From assembly GCA_023091665.1 (NCBI GenBank), contig JALJCQ010000009.1, positions 3,224,001 through 3,288,000 of the forward strand: a stretch of DNA of 64,000 bases, read 5' to 3'. The notes under the pieces are model-generated. The model saw only the letters and a list, made by a program, of their open reading frames with translations. It had not been told where the DNA came from and made no database searches. The position numbers and the translations under genes are program-made. Below are positions 1 to 9,338 of this stretch, piece after piece. The DNA comes from Pythium myriotylum. Its lineage: Eukaryota > Oomycota > Peronosporomycetes > Pythiales > Pythiaceae. Numbering within the stretch: the first letter of the stretch is position 1; every line of letters begins with the position of its first letter.

Positions 1-812
1 GGGAACGTCGACATGGCCTTGATCTTGGCGGCGACGTAGACTATGTGGGTTCCCGTGATGGCAACCTTCGACGATTCAAAGTCGTCGGGGATGCGCTCCT
101 CCAGCAAAAAGCTCTTGGCGTGAGCTACTGAGATGGCTTCGCGGCCATAGTTGCCCATGGCGAGAACCAGTAGGGCGGCCTCACCGTATGCACCAGCCTG
201 GCGCTTCAGGCCGAAATCGTACTGAGGATTGGTCTTGGCACACTGAGCCTCACGGTCGTGACGCCAGTGCGCAATGACCCTCTTGGTCAGAAAACCGTCT
301 TTTGTCGCACGAGCGAGCAGCTCGTTGACGAGAGAGCTGTTCACAAGCGCAGGGTCCTGGCCGAAGAAAAGGTCGTCGTGGACAAGCGACGCGTCGTGCT
401 CAATAAAGTTGTGCACACCCAAGTCGGCGAGTGTGATCGTCTCTGGCAGCGCGTTCACGAGCGTCTGCGCAATGCCATCGTCGATGTTGAAGACCTCGAT
501 GAGCGCCTGCTTGATCATGCCCTGCGTGATGTTCTTGCCGTCGCGGGGAAGATACCCATGGTTCGCAAGCGAGTTCATGGCCGGGCATGGCGAGCGATGG
601 TACTTCTTGTTGTTCTTCGGGAAGCCTGAAACTTCAGTGTCCGGACGGAAATACGAATGGTCGGCGTCGACGATGGCGTTGAAAGAGGTGGTCGTGGTGG
701 GTGAGAGGCGCGGCGAGATGCGCAACGTGCGGTGTTGTTCTAAGAAGCCGAGCGGGAAGGCGCCGGCGGTGGCGACGAGCAGCGACGCCGCGCAAGCGAG
801 TAGGAGGCGCAT
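1..812 (-). CDS. Heme-thiolate peroxidase (chloroperoxidase/peroxygenase type), copy 1, 3' end outside window
   Basis: This is the left, 3'-truncated copy of the gene described in full at 4671-5507. The coding strand is minus, with ATG at 810-812 and the last 24 nt beyond the window start. By family, the product is a small secreted heme-thiolate peroxidase using hydrogen peroxide. Visible features are a signal peptide, the PCP motif that carries the proximal heme cysteine, and the EHD motif. The sequence is collinear with the second copy at a constant offset of 4695 bp. The only coding difference I found is TTG instead of CTG for one leucine near residue 30, which is silent. Identity stops at about 879, inside the 5' leader, so the two copies have different upstream regions. 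Confidence 0.85.
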   Translation of the reverse strand, partial: MRLLLACAASLLVATAGAFPLGFLEQHRTLRISPRLSPTTTTSFNAIVDADHSYFRPDTEVSGFPKNNKKYHRSPCPAMNSLANHGYLPRDGKNITQGMIKQALIEVFNIDDGIAQTLVNALPETITLADLGVHNFIEHDASLVHDDLFFGQDPALVNSSLVNELLARATKDGFLTKRVIAHWRHDREAQCAKTNPQYDFGLKRQAGAYGEAALLVLAMGNYGREAISVAHAKSFLLEERIPDDFESSKVAITGTHIVYVAAKIKAMSTF

Positions 813-879
813 GGTGGAAGTTGGAAGAAGATGGCGAAATGGAGGGTGGAAGAAGATGTCGAAGCTGGCGAAATGAAGG
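1..879. repeat. Direct repeat arm A (peroxidase duplication)
   Basis: Positions 1-879 match 4696-5574 base for base except one noticed substitution (a at about 724 versus g at about 5419). The left limit is the window edge, so the true unit is longer. The right limit is sharp, in the 5' leader of the peroxidase. Confidence 0.95.
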
Positions 880-1162
880 ATGTCGCCTGCGCGTCAAGTT
901 GATTCAAGGACAATCGCGGTGAGCATTGATTCTTCGCTTTGTATGCATGTTCGTCGGCGTAGATGCACAGTTGATCCGCTACAACACCCTCTAGGATATC
1001 CGGTCTTTGACGACGATACTTCTCTCGAATTGTCTCGCGGAGATGACGAACATCTTTGATCTCATCCGTTAATTGCACGGCAGCTTCTGACACACCTGAG
1101 AAGGGTATGCCCTGTTGATCTTCCGATGCTTCCACCAGTTGGAACCAAACTTCCCCAGTCAT
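880..1162 (-). pseudogene. Truncated Crinkler-like header (N-terminal domain only)
   Basis: An ATG at 1162 opens a frame beginning MTGEVWFQLVEASEDQ, followed by a ubiquitin-like stretch with DVRHLRETIREKY and ADQLCIYADEHAY. This resembles, from memory, the N-terminal header of a subset of oomycete CRN-like proteins (a 'WFQLV...' start, then 'LRDAVK', then 'LxVY'). The frame runs about 94 residues and meets the edge of the peroxidase duplication at 879/880. It then reads into the peroxidase leader and stops at 740. No C-terminal effector domain is present. I read it as a header gene cut by the duplication. The family call is an inference from pattern. Confidence 0.4.
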
Positions 1163-1476
1163 TCCCCGCTCGAGATCCACAACAAAATCGCTTGAAACTT
1201 GCGCAGTTGCTAGATCTAACCATAACACACATTTTCGGTAAGTTTTGGTTGCTGTCGATGCCTCTAGATGCAGTTCCCACGCACGATCGTCGCTTACCTG
1301 CTTGCTTGCTTTGCTCTTTTTTTTCTTGCATCTGCGATCACAAAATAACCGAGTTCCGACGTTCCGAAAGCGAGCTCCGAACCGGTTCCAAAACGATGTC
1401 GTACTTACTGGAGGTGCCGTGATGCTACAATTCACGATCATCAATAAACCCGGTTTGGGACGAGCAATACCATTTA

Positions 1477-4011
1477 TTATTGGTTATTGCGTGCTTCGAC
1501 GACTACGAGCAAACGTTTTCGATTGTTTGGGTCGGGCTGGAAAATCCAGTCGACACCACCATCTTGGCAACTAACCTTGACACATCCGATGTCTGGACTC
1601 TCCCATTCCTTACGAAAGCTTGCCAACTTCATACAAAAAAGCAGCACGACCTTCCACTGCCATTTCTCGTTCAGTCCATGAATGATCGCTCTCATTGCAG
1701 ATAGATCAACATTCTTGTCCCAGTACTTGCACTCACAAAGGAAAATCGCTTTTTCGTGCTCAATCTCCACATCTTGTACGTACACATCACATCTTTCCGC
1801 ATTGCAAGCTCGAACCAAATGGCCAAATCTGCAACCATTGCGATTGCTGTCAATAATGAATGGCGGCCACTTCGCATTCGATGGTGCCAAAAATGGAATG
1901 GTCCTCTTCGACACATTTGTGACGTCTTCTGCATATCCTTCAAACAAATCACTTGCAGACATGCTTCTGTTGGTGTTTCTGCAATGCATCTCCACCTTCT
2001 CCCACAACTCGTCTTGAAATTCACCAAGCAAACACGCGAAAAAGTCATTGAATGAAATGCCTTGCACACCATTTCTTCGTGACGAAGAGAATATTGCATG
2101 AGCGACCATGTTCTCAAACGACTTGTAGTCGTTCGACACAGCGTTGGAGTTCTCGTGCACAGAAAACACGTTTGTTTCAGCAAATATCCATCTGGTTGAG
2201 TAATGCCCATTGCCGCTGTAATCGTAGTAGCTTGGAAAGGCTTTCCCACCCAATATCGCCAAATACAACAGCACGTCTTTGTTGACTGGCGGAAAACAGC
2301 ATTTGGGTTCCCATGGCTCGGCGTTCATCGTCGTCAATACCCCTTTCCAGGCAAATACATCCTTCGTCGTCGTCAATGCCCCTTTCCATGCAAATATATC
2401 CTTCACTTCGTCGTCAATCAGATTCGCAAAATGCAAATGCATTCCAGAAGTTCCCACTTCCAGTCGCGTCTTTTTTTTAGGTGGCTCTGCTTCGTTTTGT
2501 CTGCAACCGACCGCGTTTGAATGCGATATCGCCATAAGCTGCGCATATTTTCCATTCTTCGAGTTCAAAAACGCTTTTCCTACGTGGGTTCTCAGACTGA
2601 CATATCCACAGCCTTCGTCTAGCAAACGGGACAGCTCGGTCTCGCTTGATTGAATCAAGCATTCCACCACTCTCTCCATGAAATACCTTGCGAATCGTGC
2701 ACGAGAATGCGTCACAATGTCTTGTACAACAGGATATTTTGCCACAAGCTTCAGCCACGTTTGTTGTTCCAATGTGTTCAGCTCTATTTGATAGCTGGGA
2801 AATACCGGAACAAGCGCCATCCATCTGTGCTGCTCGCTATAGCTGCCCTTCACTTGCTCCATTAAGTTCGTGATCTTGGAGTCCGTGCCCATGACGATGA
2901 CCACCAGACCGCATGCACGAAACACATTGCGTTGAAACGCAGCCGTATTCATCCCTCCAGACTCGATATTCTCGTTGGGACTCATTTCATCCAGAACAAA
3001 GAACGGCAACGTTTTCTTTTCTCTCTTCATCTTTTCGATCACTGCGCGAACAGTTTCCAGATCGCATGGTTTCACGTTTAATCTCGTCGCATTGTCAAAC
3101 CGAATCATTTGTCGAGCACTTTGGTGCTCCGCAGAACTGCAATGCTCGAGTAATGCGCAAATGAAGCCATAGGTCCACAGTGGATCATTTCGATAGACTC
3201 TCGATGTAGAATTGAGGATGTCGTCTCGACTTTCACCACGTGGGTTATCTCTATTCACAACAGAGTGAAAAGCTCCCGAGATTGATCGAAAATTGCGATA
3301 GAGACGTTGAGAATCAGATCCAACTGAAGTGGCCAGCCAGTAATACCAAGGTCGTCGGCCACCCAATGCAAATGCTAGTTGCGATTTCCCCATGCCTGAT
3401 GACCCTTCCACGCAGATGAACGGGAGCGGGCGCTCGTTCCCGTCGTAGAACTCGTCAACTTTGTCCAAAATGTGCGCACAATAATCTCCGCATTTGTCTC
3501 GGATAAGACGTCCACGACGTTGATAGTACAGCAACTCTTGCCAATCTTCCTCTGCGTCTCGGACTTCTTTAACTGTGATGCAGATTTCCGTCGGTTCACC
3601 TGCTGGGATTGCCATTGATAATGCGGCCGCTGATGCTACAGTGCGGGGAAGAACATGTTGCGTTGGCAGTTCCACCAGCACATGAATGTCTCGATTTCTT
3701 GGTTTGAAATTCGCGCGGAAGTATTCCTCGTCATCAAGCGTCGCAGCTTCATCTAGTAGCAGTTCCTCTTGCATGAAACTCTTGATTCGATCGGGGATCT
3801 CTCCCCGCTTGAGCGCCTTCATGTCTGCGTCTCGCGAGTTGAGCCACGTGTCGCCCTCCCGCGCGAGGTACAGCTTCAGCTTGCTCGCAGGAAAGCCATA
3901 GTTCTCCTCCTCCTTGATCTTCTTCTTCAGATCTCCCACAGTCTCGCTGATGTCGATGTCCACAGGGAAGACGCTCCCGACGCCAACCACCGCGCAGAAC
4001 AGCTTCAACAT
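1477..4011 (-). CDS. Crinkler (CRN) effector: ubiquitin-like header, P-loop NTPase, nuclease-like C-terminus
   Basis: The product has 844 aa from ATG 4011; an upstream in-frame ATG at 4083 would add 24 atypical residues. The protein begins MLKLFCAVVG and has the ubiquitin-like CRN header with LKLYLAR at residues 45-51, the Pythium-type form of LxLFLAK. The HVLVxxP junction motif is at 110-116 as HVLVELP. A Walker A motif, GSSGMGKS, lies at 203-210, and a sensor-like strand (LVVIVMGTD) follows. Near the C-terminus, CDVYVQDVEIEHEKAIFLCE runs into CKYW, fitting the D...(D/E)xK core of restriction-endonuclease-like domains. In the family, the header mediates translocation into host cells and the C-terminus acts there, often in the nucleus. 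The nuclease call is inference. No classical signal peptide is evident, as is common for this family. The gene is intronless and complete. Confidence 0.88.
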   Translation of the reverse strand: MLKLFCAVVGVGSVFPVDIDISETVGDLKKKIKEEENYGFPASKLKLYLAREGDTWLNSRDADMKALKRGEIPDRIKSFMQEELLLDEAATLDDEEYFRANFKPRNRDIHVLVELPTQHVLPRTVASAAALSMAIPAGEPTEICITVKEVRDAEEDWQELLYYQRRGRLIRDKCGDYCAHILDKVDEFYDGNERPLPFICVEGSSGMGKSQLAFALGGRRPWYYWLATSVGSDSQRLYRNFRSISGAFHSVVNRDNPRGESRDDILNSTSRVYRNDPLWTYGFICALLEHCSSAEHQSARQMIRFDNATRLNVKPCDLETVRAVIEKMKREKKTLPFFVLDEMSPNENIESGGMNTAAFQRNVFRACGLVVIVMGTDSKITNLMEQVKGSYSEQHRWMALVPVFPSYQIELNTLEQQTWLKLVAKYPVVQDIVTHSRARFARYFMERVVECLIQSSETELSRLLDEGCGYVSLRTHVGKAFLNSKNGKYAQLMAISHSNAVGCRQNEAEPPKKKTRLEVGTSGMHLHFANLIDDEVKDIFAWKGALTTTKDVFAWKGVLTTMNAEPWEPKCCFPPVNKDVLLYLAILGGKAFPSYYDYSGNGHYSTRWIFAETNVFSVHENSNAVSNDYKSFENMVAHAIFSSSRRNGVQGISFNDFFACLLGEFQDELWEKVEMHCRNTNRSMSASDLFEGYAEDVTNVSKRTIPFLAPSNAKWPPFIIDSNRNGCRFGHLVRACNAERCDVYVQDVEIEHEKAIFLCECKYWDKNVDLSAMRAIIHGLNEKWQWKVVLLFCMKLASFRKEWESPDIGCVKVSCQDGGVDWIFQPDPNNRKRLLVVVEARNNQ

Positions 4012-4057
4012 CGTGTTTCTTTTTGTAGAATGGCCGATCTCATTCTCTGCATTCTTG

Positions 4058-4136
4058 CAATTCATTTCACAATTCATTTGCAATTCATTTGAAATTCATT
4101 TCACAATTCATTTTCTCAATTCATTTTGCAATTCAT
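4058..4136. repeat. Degenerate ATTCATTT tandem repeat upstream of the CRN gene
   Basis: About eight imperfect units related to caattcattt lie 50-125 bp upstream of the CRN start codon, on its promoter side. The units differ in spacing (8-12 nt). It is AT-rich against a GC-rich background. Confidence 0.7.
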
Positions 4137-4670
4137 CTTCAACACTACAGTAGATCCCCGGTCTCTCCTTCATGTGGTCCACATACCTCTCCCCACTATC
4201 GTGGCAGCAGCTTGGTGCCGTAAGGTCATTCCCCCCGTCGTCTCGAGGCTTTCCTCCCGTCCGATGCCCAGCTCGGGAAGATGAGATATAGAATCGGGCG
4301 TTTTGATTGGTGGATAAGACATCTCAACCAAGTCGAGTTTCAGAAATCTGCGACGTGTGAGAAACTGGAGCCAGTGAGAGGAGATCCTCATGCGTTTCAT
4401 GTGAATCATCTGCAGAGGGGAGAAGGAGGTGCTTGTCGTCAGCTGAGCTCGAACAGTATTAAAAATTAGCGTGTTTGGAGTTACTGGGATCTCATTTCAA
4501 TGGAACCTTGATGTTCGTACACACACACGTTCGTGTATGACAACTTGAGCTTAGGTGGATCTTTAGATGGGTGCAACCAAATACATATCAAAGTTGATTC
4601 GCGCCTACACGGCGACGGTCAGGGGGAAGGCCGCTTCCCATTCGCGGTCAGCGACGCTCCCCAGCCACCG
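4137..4670. other. Intergenic: CRN upstream / peroxidase downstream region
   Basis: No coding sequence was recognised. It holds the CRN promoter side, a short acacacacgttcgtgt quasi-palindrome near 4521, and the 3' flank of peroxidase copy 2. Confidence 0.5.
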
Positions 4671-5507
4671 TCAGTAGGCACTCAGAAGAGCCCACGGGAA
4701 CGTCGACATGGCCTTGATCTTGGCGGCGACGTAGACTATGTGGGTTCCCGTGATGGCAACCTTCGACGATTCAAAGTCGTCGGGGATGCGCTCCTCCAGC
4801 AAAAAGCTCTTGGCGTGAGCTACTGAGATGGCTTCGCGGCCATAGTTGCCCATGGCGAGAACCAGTAGGGCGGCCTCACCGTATGCACCAGCCTGGCGCT
4901 TCAGGCCGAAATCGTACTGAGGATTGGTCTTGGCACACTGAGCCTCACGGTCGTGACGCCAGTGCGCAATGACCCTCTTGGTCAGAAAACCGTCTTTTGT
5001 CGCACGAGCGAGCAGCTCGTTGACGAGAGAGCTGTTCACAAGCGCAGGGTCCTGGCCGAAGAAAAGGTCGTCGTGGACAAGCGACGCGTCGTGCTCAATA
5101 AAGTTGTGCACACCCAAGTCGGCGAGTGTGATCGTCTCTGGCAGCGCGTTCACGAGCGTCTGCGCAATGCCATCGTCGATGTTGAAGACCTCGATGAGCG
5201 CCTGCTTGATCATGCCCTGCGTGATGTTCTTGCCGTCGCGGGGAAGATACCCATGGTTCGCAAGCGAGTTCATGGCCGGGCATGGCGAGCGATGGTACTT
5301 CTTGTTGTTCTTCGGGAAGCCTGAAACTTCAGTGTCCGGACGGAAATACGAATGGTCGGCGTCGACGATGGCGTTGAAAGAGGTGGTCGTGGTGGGTGAG
5401 AGGCGCGGCGAGATGCGCAGCGTGCGGTGTTGTTCTAAGAAGCCGAGCGGGAAGGCGCCGGCGGTGGCGACGAGCAGCGACGCCGCGCAAGCGAGTAGGA
5501 GGCGCAT
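4671..5507 (-). CDS. Heme-thiolate peroxidase (chloroperoxidase/peroxygenase type), copy 2, complete
   Basis: The product is a 278-aa single-exon protein. Residues 1-19 (MRLLLACAASLLVATAGAFP) form a signal peptide, so it should be secreted. SPCPAMNSLANHGYLPRDGK carries the PCP motif at residues 75-77, with Cys76 as the expected heme thiolate ligand, followed by the typical ANHGYLPR. EHD at 138-140 matches the CPO-type acid/metal motif, with the family's EHDAS continuation. Length fits short unspecific peroxygenases or chloroperoxidase-like enzymes, which use hydrogen peroxide to oxidise or halogenate small molecules. Such genes are known in fungi and oomycetes. It is the intact member of a direct duplication whose partner starts at 812. 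Substrate cannot be read from sequence. Confidence 0.9.
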   Translation of the reverse strand: MRLLLACAASLLVATAGAFPLGFLEQHRTLRISPRLSPTTTTSFNAIVDADHSYFRPDTEVSGFPKNNKKYHRSPCPAMNSLANHGYLPRDGKNITQGMIKQALIEVFNIDDGIAQTLVNALPETITLADLGVHNFIEHDASLVHDDLFFGQDPALVNSSLVNELLARATKDGFLTKRVIAHWRHDREAQCAKTNPQYDFGLKRQAGAYGEAALLVLAMGNYGREAISVAHAKSFLLEERIPDDFESSKVAITGTHIVYVAAKIKAMSTFPWALLSAY

Positions 5508-5574
5508 GGTGGAAGTTGGAAGAAGATGGCGAAATGGAGGGTGGAAGAAGATGTCGAAGCTGGCGAAATGAAGG
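4696..5574. repeat. Direct repeat arm B (peroxidase duplication)
   Basis: Partner of 1-879 at a 4695-bp offset. After 5574 the sequence continues with a different leader (ggctgaagaaagatgtcgaa). Confidence 0.95.
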
Positions 5575-5862
5575 CTGAAGAAAGATGTCGAAGAAGACTA
5601 GAGAGAATCCAAGATGATTGTTCCTGGAGAGGAGACCTACGATTGGTTGGAAAGGCTGGATTATAACTGAGACCCTCGGAATATTCAACCGGTTTCGTAC
5701 CGATAATCTCAGCCACCACTTCAACTCCATCCCTGTGAAGATGAGTGAGGCTCTACGACAAAGGCTGACGCGCTGATTCAACGTTGCTTATTGCATAACC
5801 CCGTCCATTGATTCTGCACTTCGTGGATGCAGAATAGTCGTATTTTCTGGCTATCGGATGGA

Positions 5863-8454
5863 CTAGATTTCGGTATCATGGATTCGCCTCTGACAGACCG
5901 TACCAAGTTGTAAATGCTCCGAGCTTGTTTCGGAGAGCTGCAGTACACTATTGCGTATTGTGACTAAGAAAACTGCAAAGAGACCATTAGTGATAATTCC
6001 AACTCCTTTCTGGAATTCTCGTACCTGAAGACGACGTTGGAGGAAACTGCGAGTCTCGGTCGCGACACGATCCAAGAAAGGCGAGCGGTTGTGTGTGTAA
6101 GTCGTGCTATTGCCACTGAGGAGTTGCACGACGATCATAGAAGTCATATCAGCAGCGGTCGATGGCGGGGCCACTTCGCATAGCTCGGCAAATAGATGTG
6201 AGCATGATCGACGCATCCATGACCTACACAGTCGTATACAGTGATTACGAGCATATCATTGCCAGCAGAGACAAAATCAAACTTACTGTAGATCTGACGA
6301 GCGCGCTTCCAGGCTAGCGGCCATCGGGAGGCAAATCTGTGCGAGCTCCTGCATAGCGAGTCGAACAATGCTCCGTCGAGATTCGAGCACAGCGTAATGG
6401 CGCGAGTGGGCCTGATCGAACAATCGCTAATCGAGAACGTATTAGTTCGTGAAACCCAACCAATTCTCGTTATGGACATACCAAAGCATTCTCGACCTCG
6501 TCAACACCGTTTTGAACAAACTCAGTCGAACCGGCCCCGTAGCACGTGACGATATGGCGATCGATCAGCGGCAATGCTACGCGCATGAATTCGCCAATAG
6601 AAGCATTCGCGAGATGTGTGTTCGAAGAAAGTAGCTCTTGAAGCTACGGCGATAGAACAGATGAGATGAGGCTTGAAGCAAGCATATACGATAAAGCCGA
6701 CTTACTTGTGGTGCGAACGAGCCAAACGGCAGAAGTCGAGAGTCGCCAGCACCAGTGTTGGTTGTCGCATTACTCGCAGGCGTATTAATTGTGCTTCGCG
6801 GTACCCCGCTTGTTCCTGGTGTTGCTCCTGCTGACGGAGCACCTCCAGCCAGCGCAGAGAAGAAGCTCAAAACGGCCGGTAGAGCTCCTACGGCTTGTGC
6901 TGCAGGCGTTGCTTGGTTGGCGGTTGTCTGGTTGCCACTCACCATTCGGATAAAATCCGCGAGTGGGTCAGTTGATTGGGTTGCTCCATTGCCCGCTTGT
7001 GGTTGTTGAGCTTGGGTTGGATTTGCTGTGGAATGCTGTTGACCAGGTACCGGAGAATGACCGTACGGAGATCCAGCTAATTGCTGTGACACAGAATTAG
7101 ATAGCTGACCTAGTTGCTGCATGACAGGAATCAGCTCTTGCACTCGCGTGCGTAAGCGGGCGCGTTCGCTTGCGCTCAAATGGTTATCTTGTAAAAATCT
7201 CGAGGCCAAAAACTGGAGCTGACGGTGGATAGCAAGATAGGTATCTCCTGACTCCCGCATTGCGTTTCCAAGATTGTACATCTCCAGAGACAGCTCCTCG
7301 GGTCTTGACAGTGGAGCTAGCTCGAGGGCCGGAATTGAACGACGCAGTGCAGCTGCCTGGTTGAGCAAGGTAGTTGATCCTGACAGAGTGGGAGTTTGCG
7401 CGGGTTGCGAGACGGGCCTGTTAGGTGGAGCTGTGGTGGCCGGTGTATTTGTTCCCGTCGGCGCAACAGACGCAGTGCGCTGGACGGGTGGCGCCATGGC
7501 CGGAGTTGCTTGTCCAGGAGTGGAAGCAGGCTGTGCAGATGTCGAAGCTGAACTCGTCGTTGTGTCCGACACGGATGCATTCTCACCATCACTCGACGTA
7601 ACGGGGAAAATCCGAATCGTCGCAGTTGTCTCTCCACCGTCAGAAGCGCTCATGGCAGAACTAACGATCGTATTGATGATTTGGGAAATGTCGGGGATTG
7701 CTTGACCATCCCTGGCCCCAAACAGAAACAACCTCGACCCTCCTTCCTCCTCACCCGACTCGCTCGACGGTGCAGACGCATTCGCATCAACGCTGGCCCC
7801 CGCAGCATCTGCTCCAGTGGCGAAAGTCTCACTTGTCGGTGTCGGTGCTGGTCGACTAAAGACAGCGTGGACTGTCTCCTCGTTGATAAAGTTGTACGAC
7901 TTGAGCGTCATATCGTCCTTGAGCACCTTGCCCTTGTAGATCAATCGCAGCGGCTGCGTCTCTGGATTCGCTTCGTGTTGCTGGCTCGCTTGGCTACCGG
8001 CCTCGTCCTCTCGAATCGCCTCGATATACGCAGCTCGCACGCGCTGCTTCAACTCCGCCACGAGGATGTCGGCGCGACACGTCAACGTGATGCGCTCGCG
8101 ATGGAGAAACTTGAGGTTCACAACGACCTCTTCTCCTTCTTCTTCTTCTTCTGCTGCTGCTGCTTGCTCGTCTCGCTTCTCCTCTTGCTCCGTGGTCGAG
8201 CGCCGCGCCGCGTCATCGTCAACTTGCATTTCCGCGTCGTTCTCAGCGCCCCCGGGGACGGGAAACGCGGCCGACGCGTCCACCGACGCGGACGGTGCGC
8301 TCGCAGCGGTCGTGGGCTGCGCCTCGCGCGCCTCGTGGCTCTCGTACGCTCCGGGCGGCGCCATGCTCTCGTCGCGGGCCTCCATGCGAGCTGCTTGTGG
8401 AATGGCGAGTGGCGGAAACGTGATGATGCGGGATTGAAACACAAGCAAGCCCAT
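5863..8454 (-). CDS. Ubiquitin-like domain protein resembling BAG6/Scythe
   Basis: Four exons: 8454-6706, 6643-6482, 6426-6287 and 6223-5863, all GT-AG, 803 aa in total. A second ATG at 8385 (MEARDESMAPPG) may be the true start. After an acidic stretch there is a ubiquitin-like fold at about residues 110-200, including LKFLHRERITLTCRADILVA and PLRLIYKGKVLKDDMTLKSY. A long Ser/Thr/Pro/Ala-rich linker follows, then a helical segment (LAIHRQLQFLASRFLQDNHL) like the central helical region of BAG6-type proteins, and a helical C-terminus (LAMQELAQICLPMAASLEAR). Proteins of this layout act in ubiquitin-linked quality control of misfolded or tail-anchored proteins. The UBL is clear; BAG6 orthology is inference. 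It is divergent from the flavoprotein gene at 9339. Confidence 0.7.
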
Positions 8455-9338
8455 ACGTATAAGAGAGGGTATACGATAATATAGTTATTTTGCACAAGGG
8501 TGTACGGGGGGTTAGCGAAGCGAGGGGAAGACGATACTTATTATCGCAGGTTTGCGAAGGTGCAATCAACAGCAACCAAGCAGACAATCATTCTCGATTG
8601 TTCGTTTTTAGACTACCTTGTTTTGAAAATAGTTATCAAAACACATCTTCTGTTCGAAAATGGATTCAACGTGACGCTGTCGACGTGGCTGCCCCATTGG
8701 TGAAAATCGTGTAGTCCACACGAAATTGACCCTTGTCACGCTTGGCGTCAGCGACGTGTTCGTATCTTTGCACCCCGAACCGACAACCTCTCCTGTTCCA
8801 CTTGCTGTTTGCCTCCCCATGCCATCCCTTTTGATACAAAAATCCAATCCGATGGCGTACGCCTCAATGGAGACAGCCTGCCATTAGAAAGACCAAACTA
8901 CTTCCTGTCCTAGTCTCGTCGTTCCCTTCCCTCTCTCTCTCTCTTTGTGTCCTCTGTGTCTCCTCAATATGTTAACCACGGCCCTTCCCTCTGGTCGTTT
9001 CATCTTCCGGTGGGTGGCGCGCGCGGCCGCCGTCAAATGGACCGAGAGACATGCGCAACTCGTGTGATGGCGCTCGCCCGTCGGCAAAGACATGCTCGCC
9101 ACGGCGGCGAGCCGGCGTCAAAGCCACGCTGTTAGCTCGCGGATGTGCCGGTAGTTGCTCAATGAGGGGCGAATGACTAGCTCACTTGCCGTTCTCTCTG
9201 GTTTCTCATTGGCTGAGAACCTCTGGGCCAATGGGGTCGGAGGCGTGATGGGGGAGGAGGGCGTCACCACCCGAGCGCGCGGGGCATTTCTCGATTCCCT
9301 CCGTCGTCTCTCCTTTCTCTCTTTCTCTCGCCTGAAGC
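8455..9338. other. Divergent intergenic region between UBL gene and flavoprotein gene
   Basis: No gene was seen. It is pyrimidine-rich just before 9339 (tctcctttctctctttctctcg) and near 8930 (ccctctctctctctcttt), typical of oomycete 5' leaders. A core-promoter-like gggcatttctcgattccc occurs near 9280. Confidence 0.4.

Noticed and set aside
4521..4540. acacacacgttcgtgt as a regulatory palindrome
   Set aside because: Short and imperfect with a CA run; expected by chance in a window of this size.
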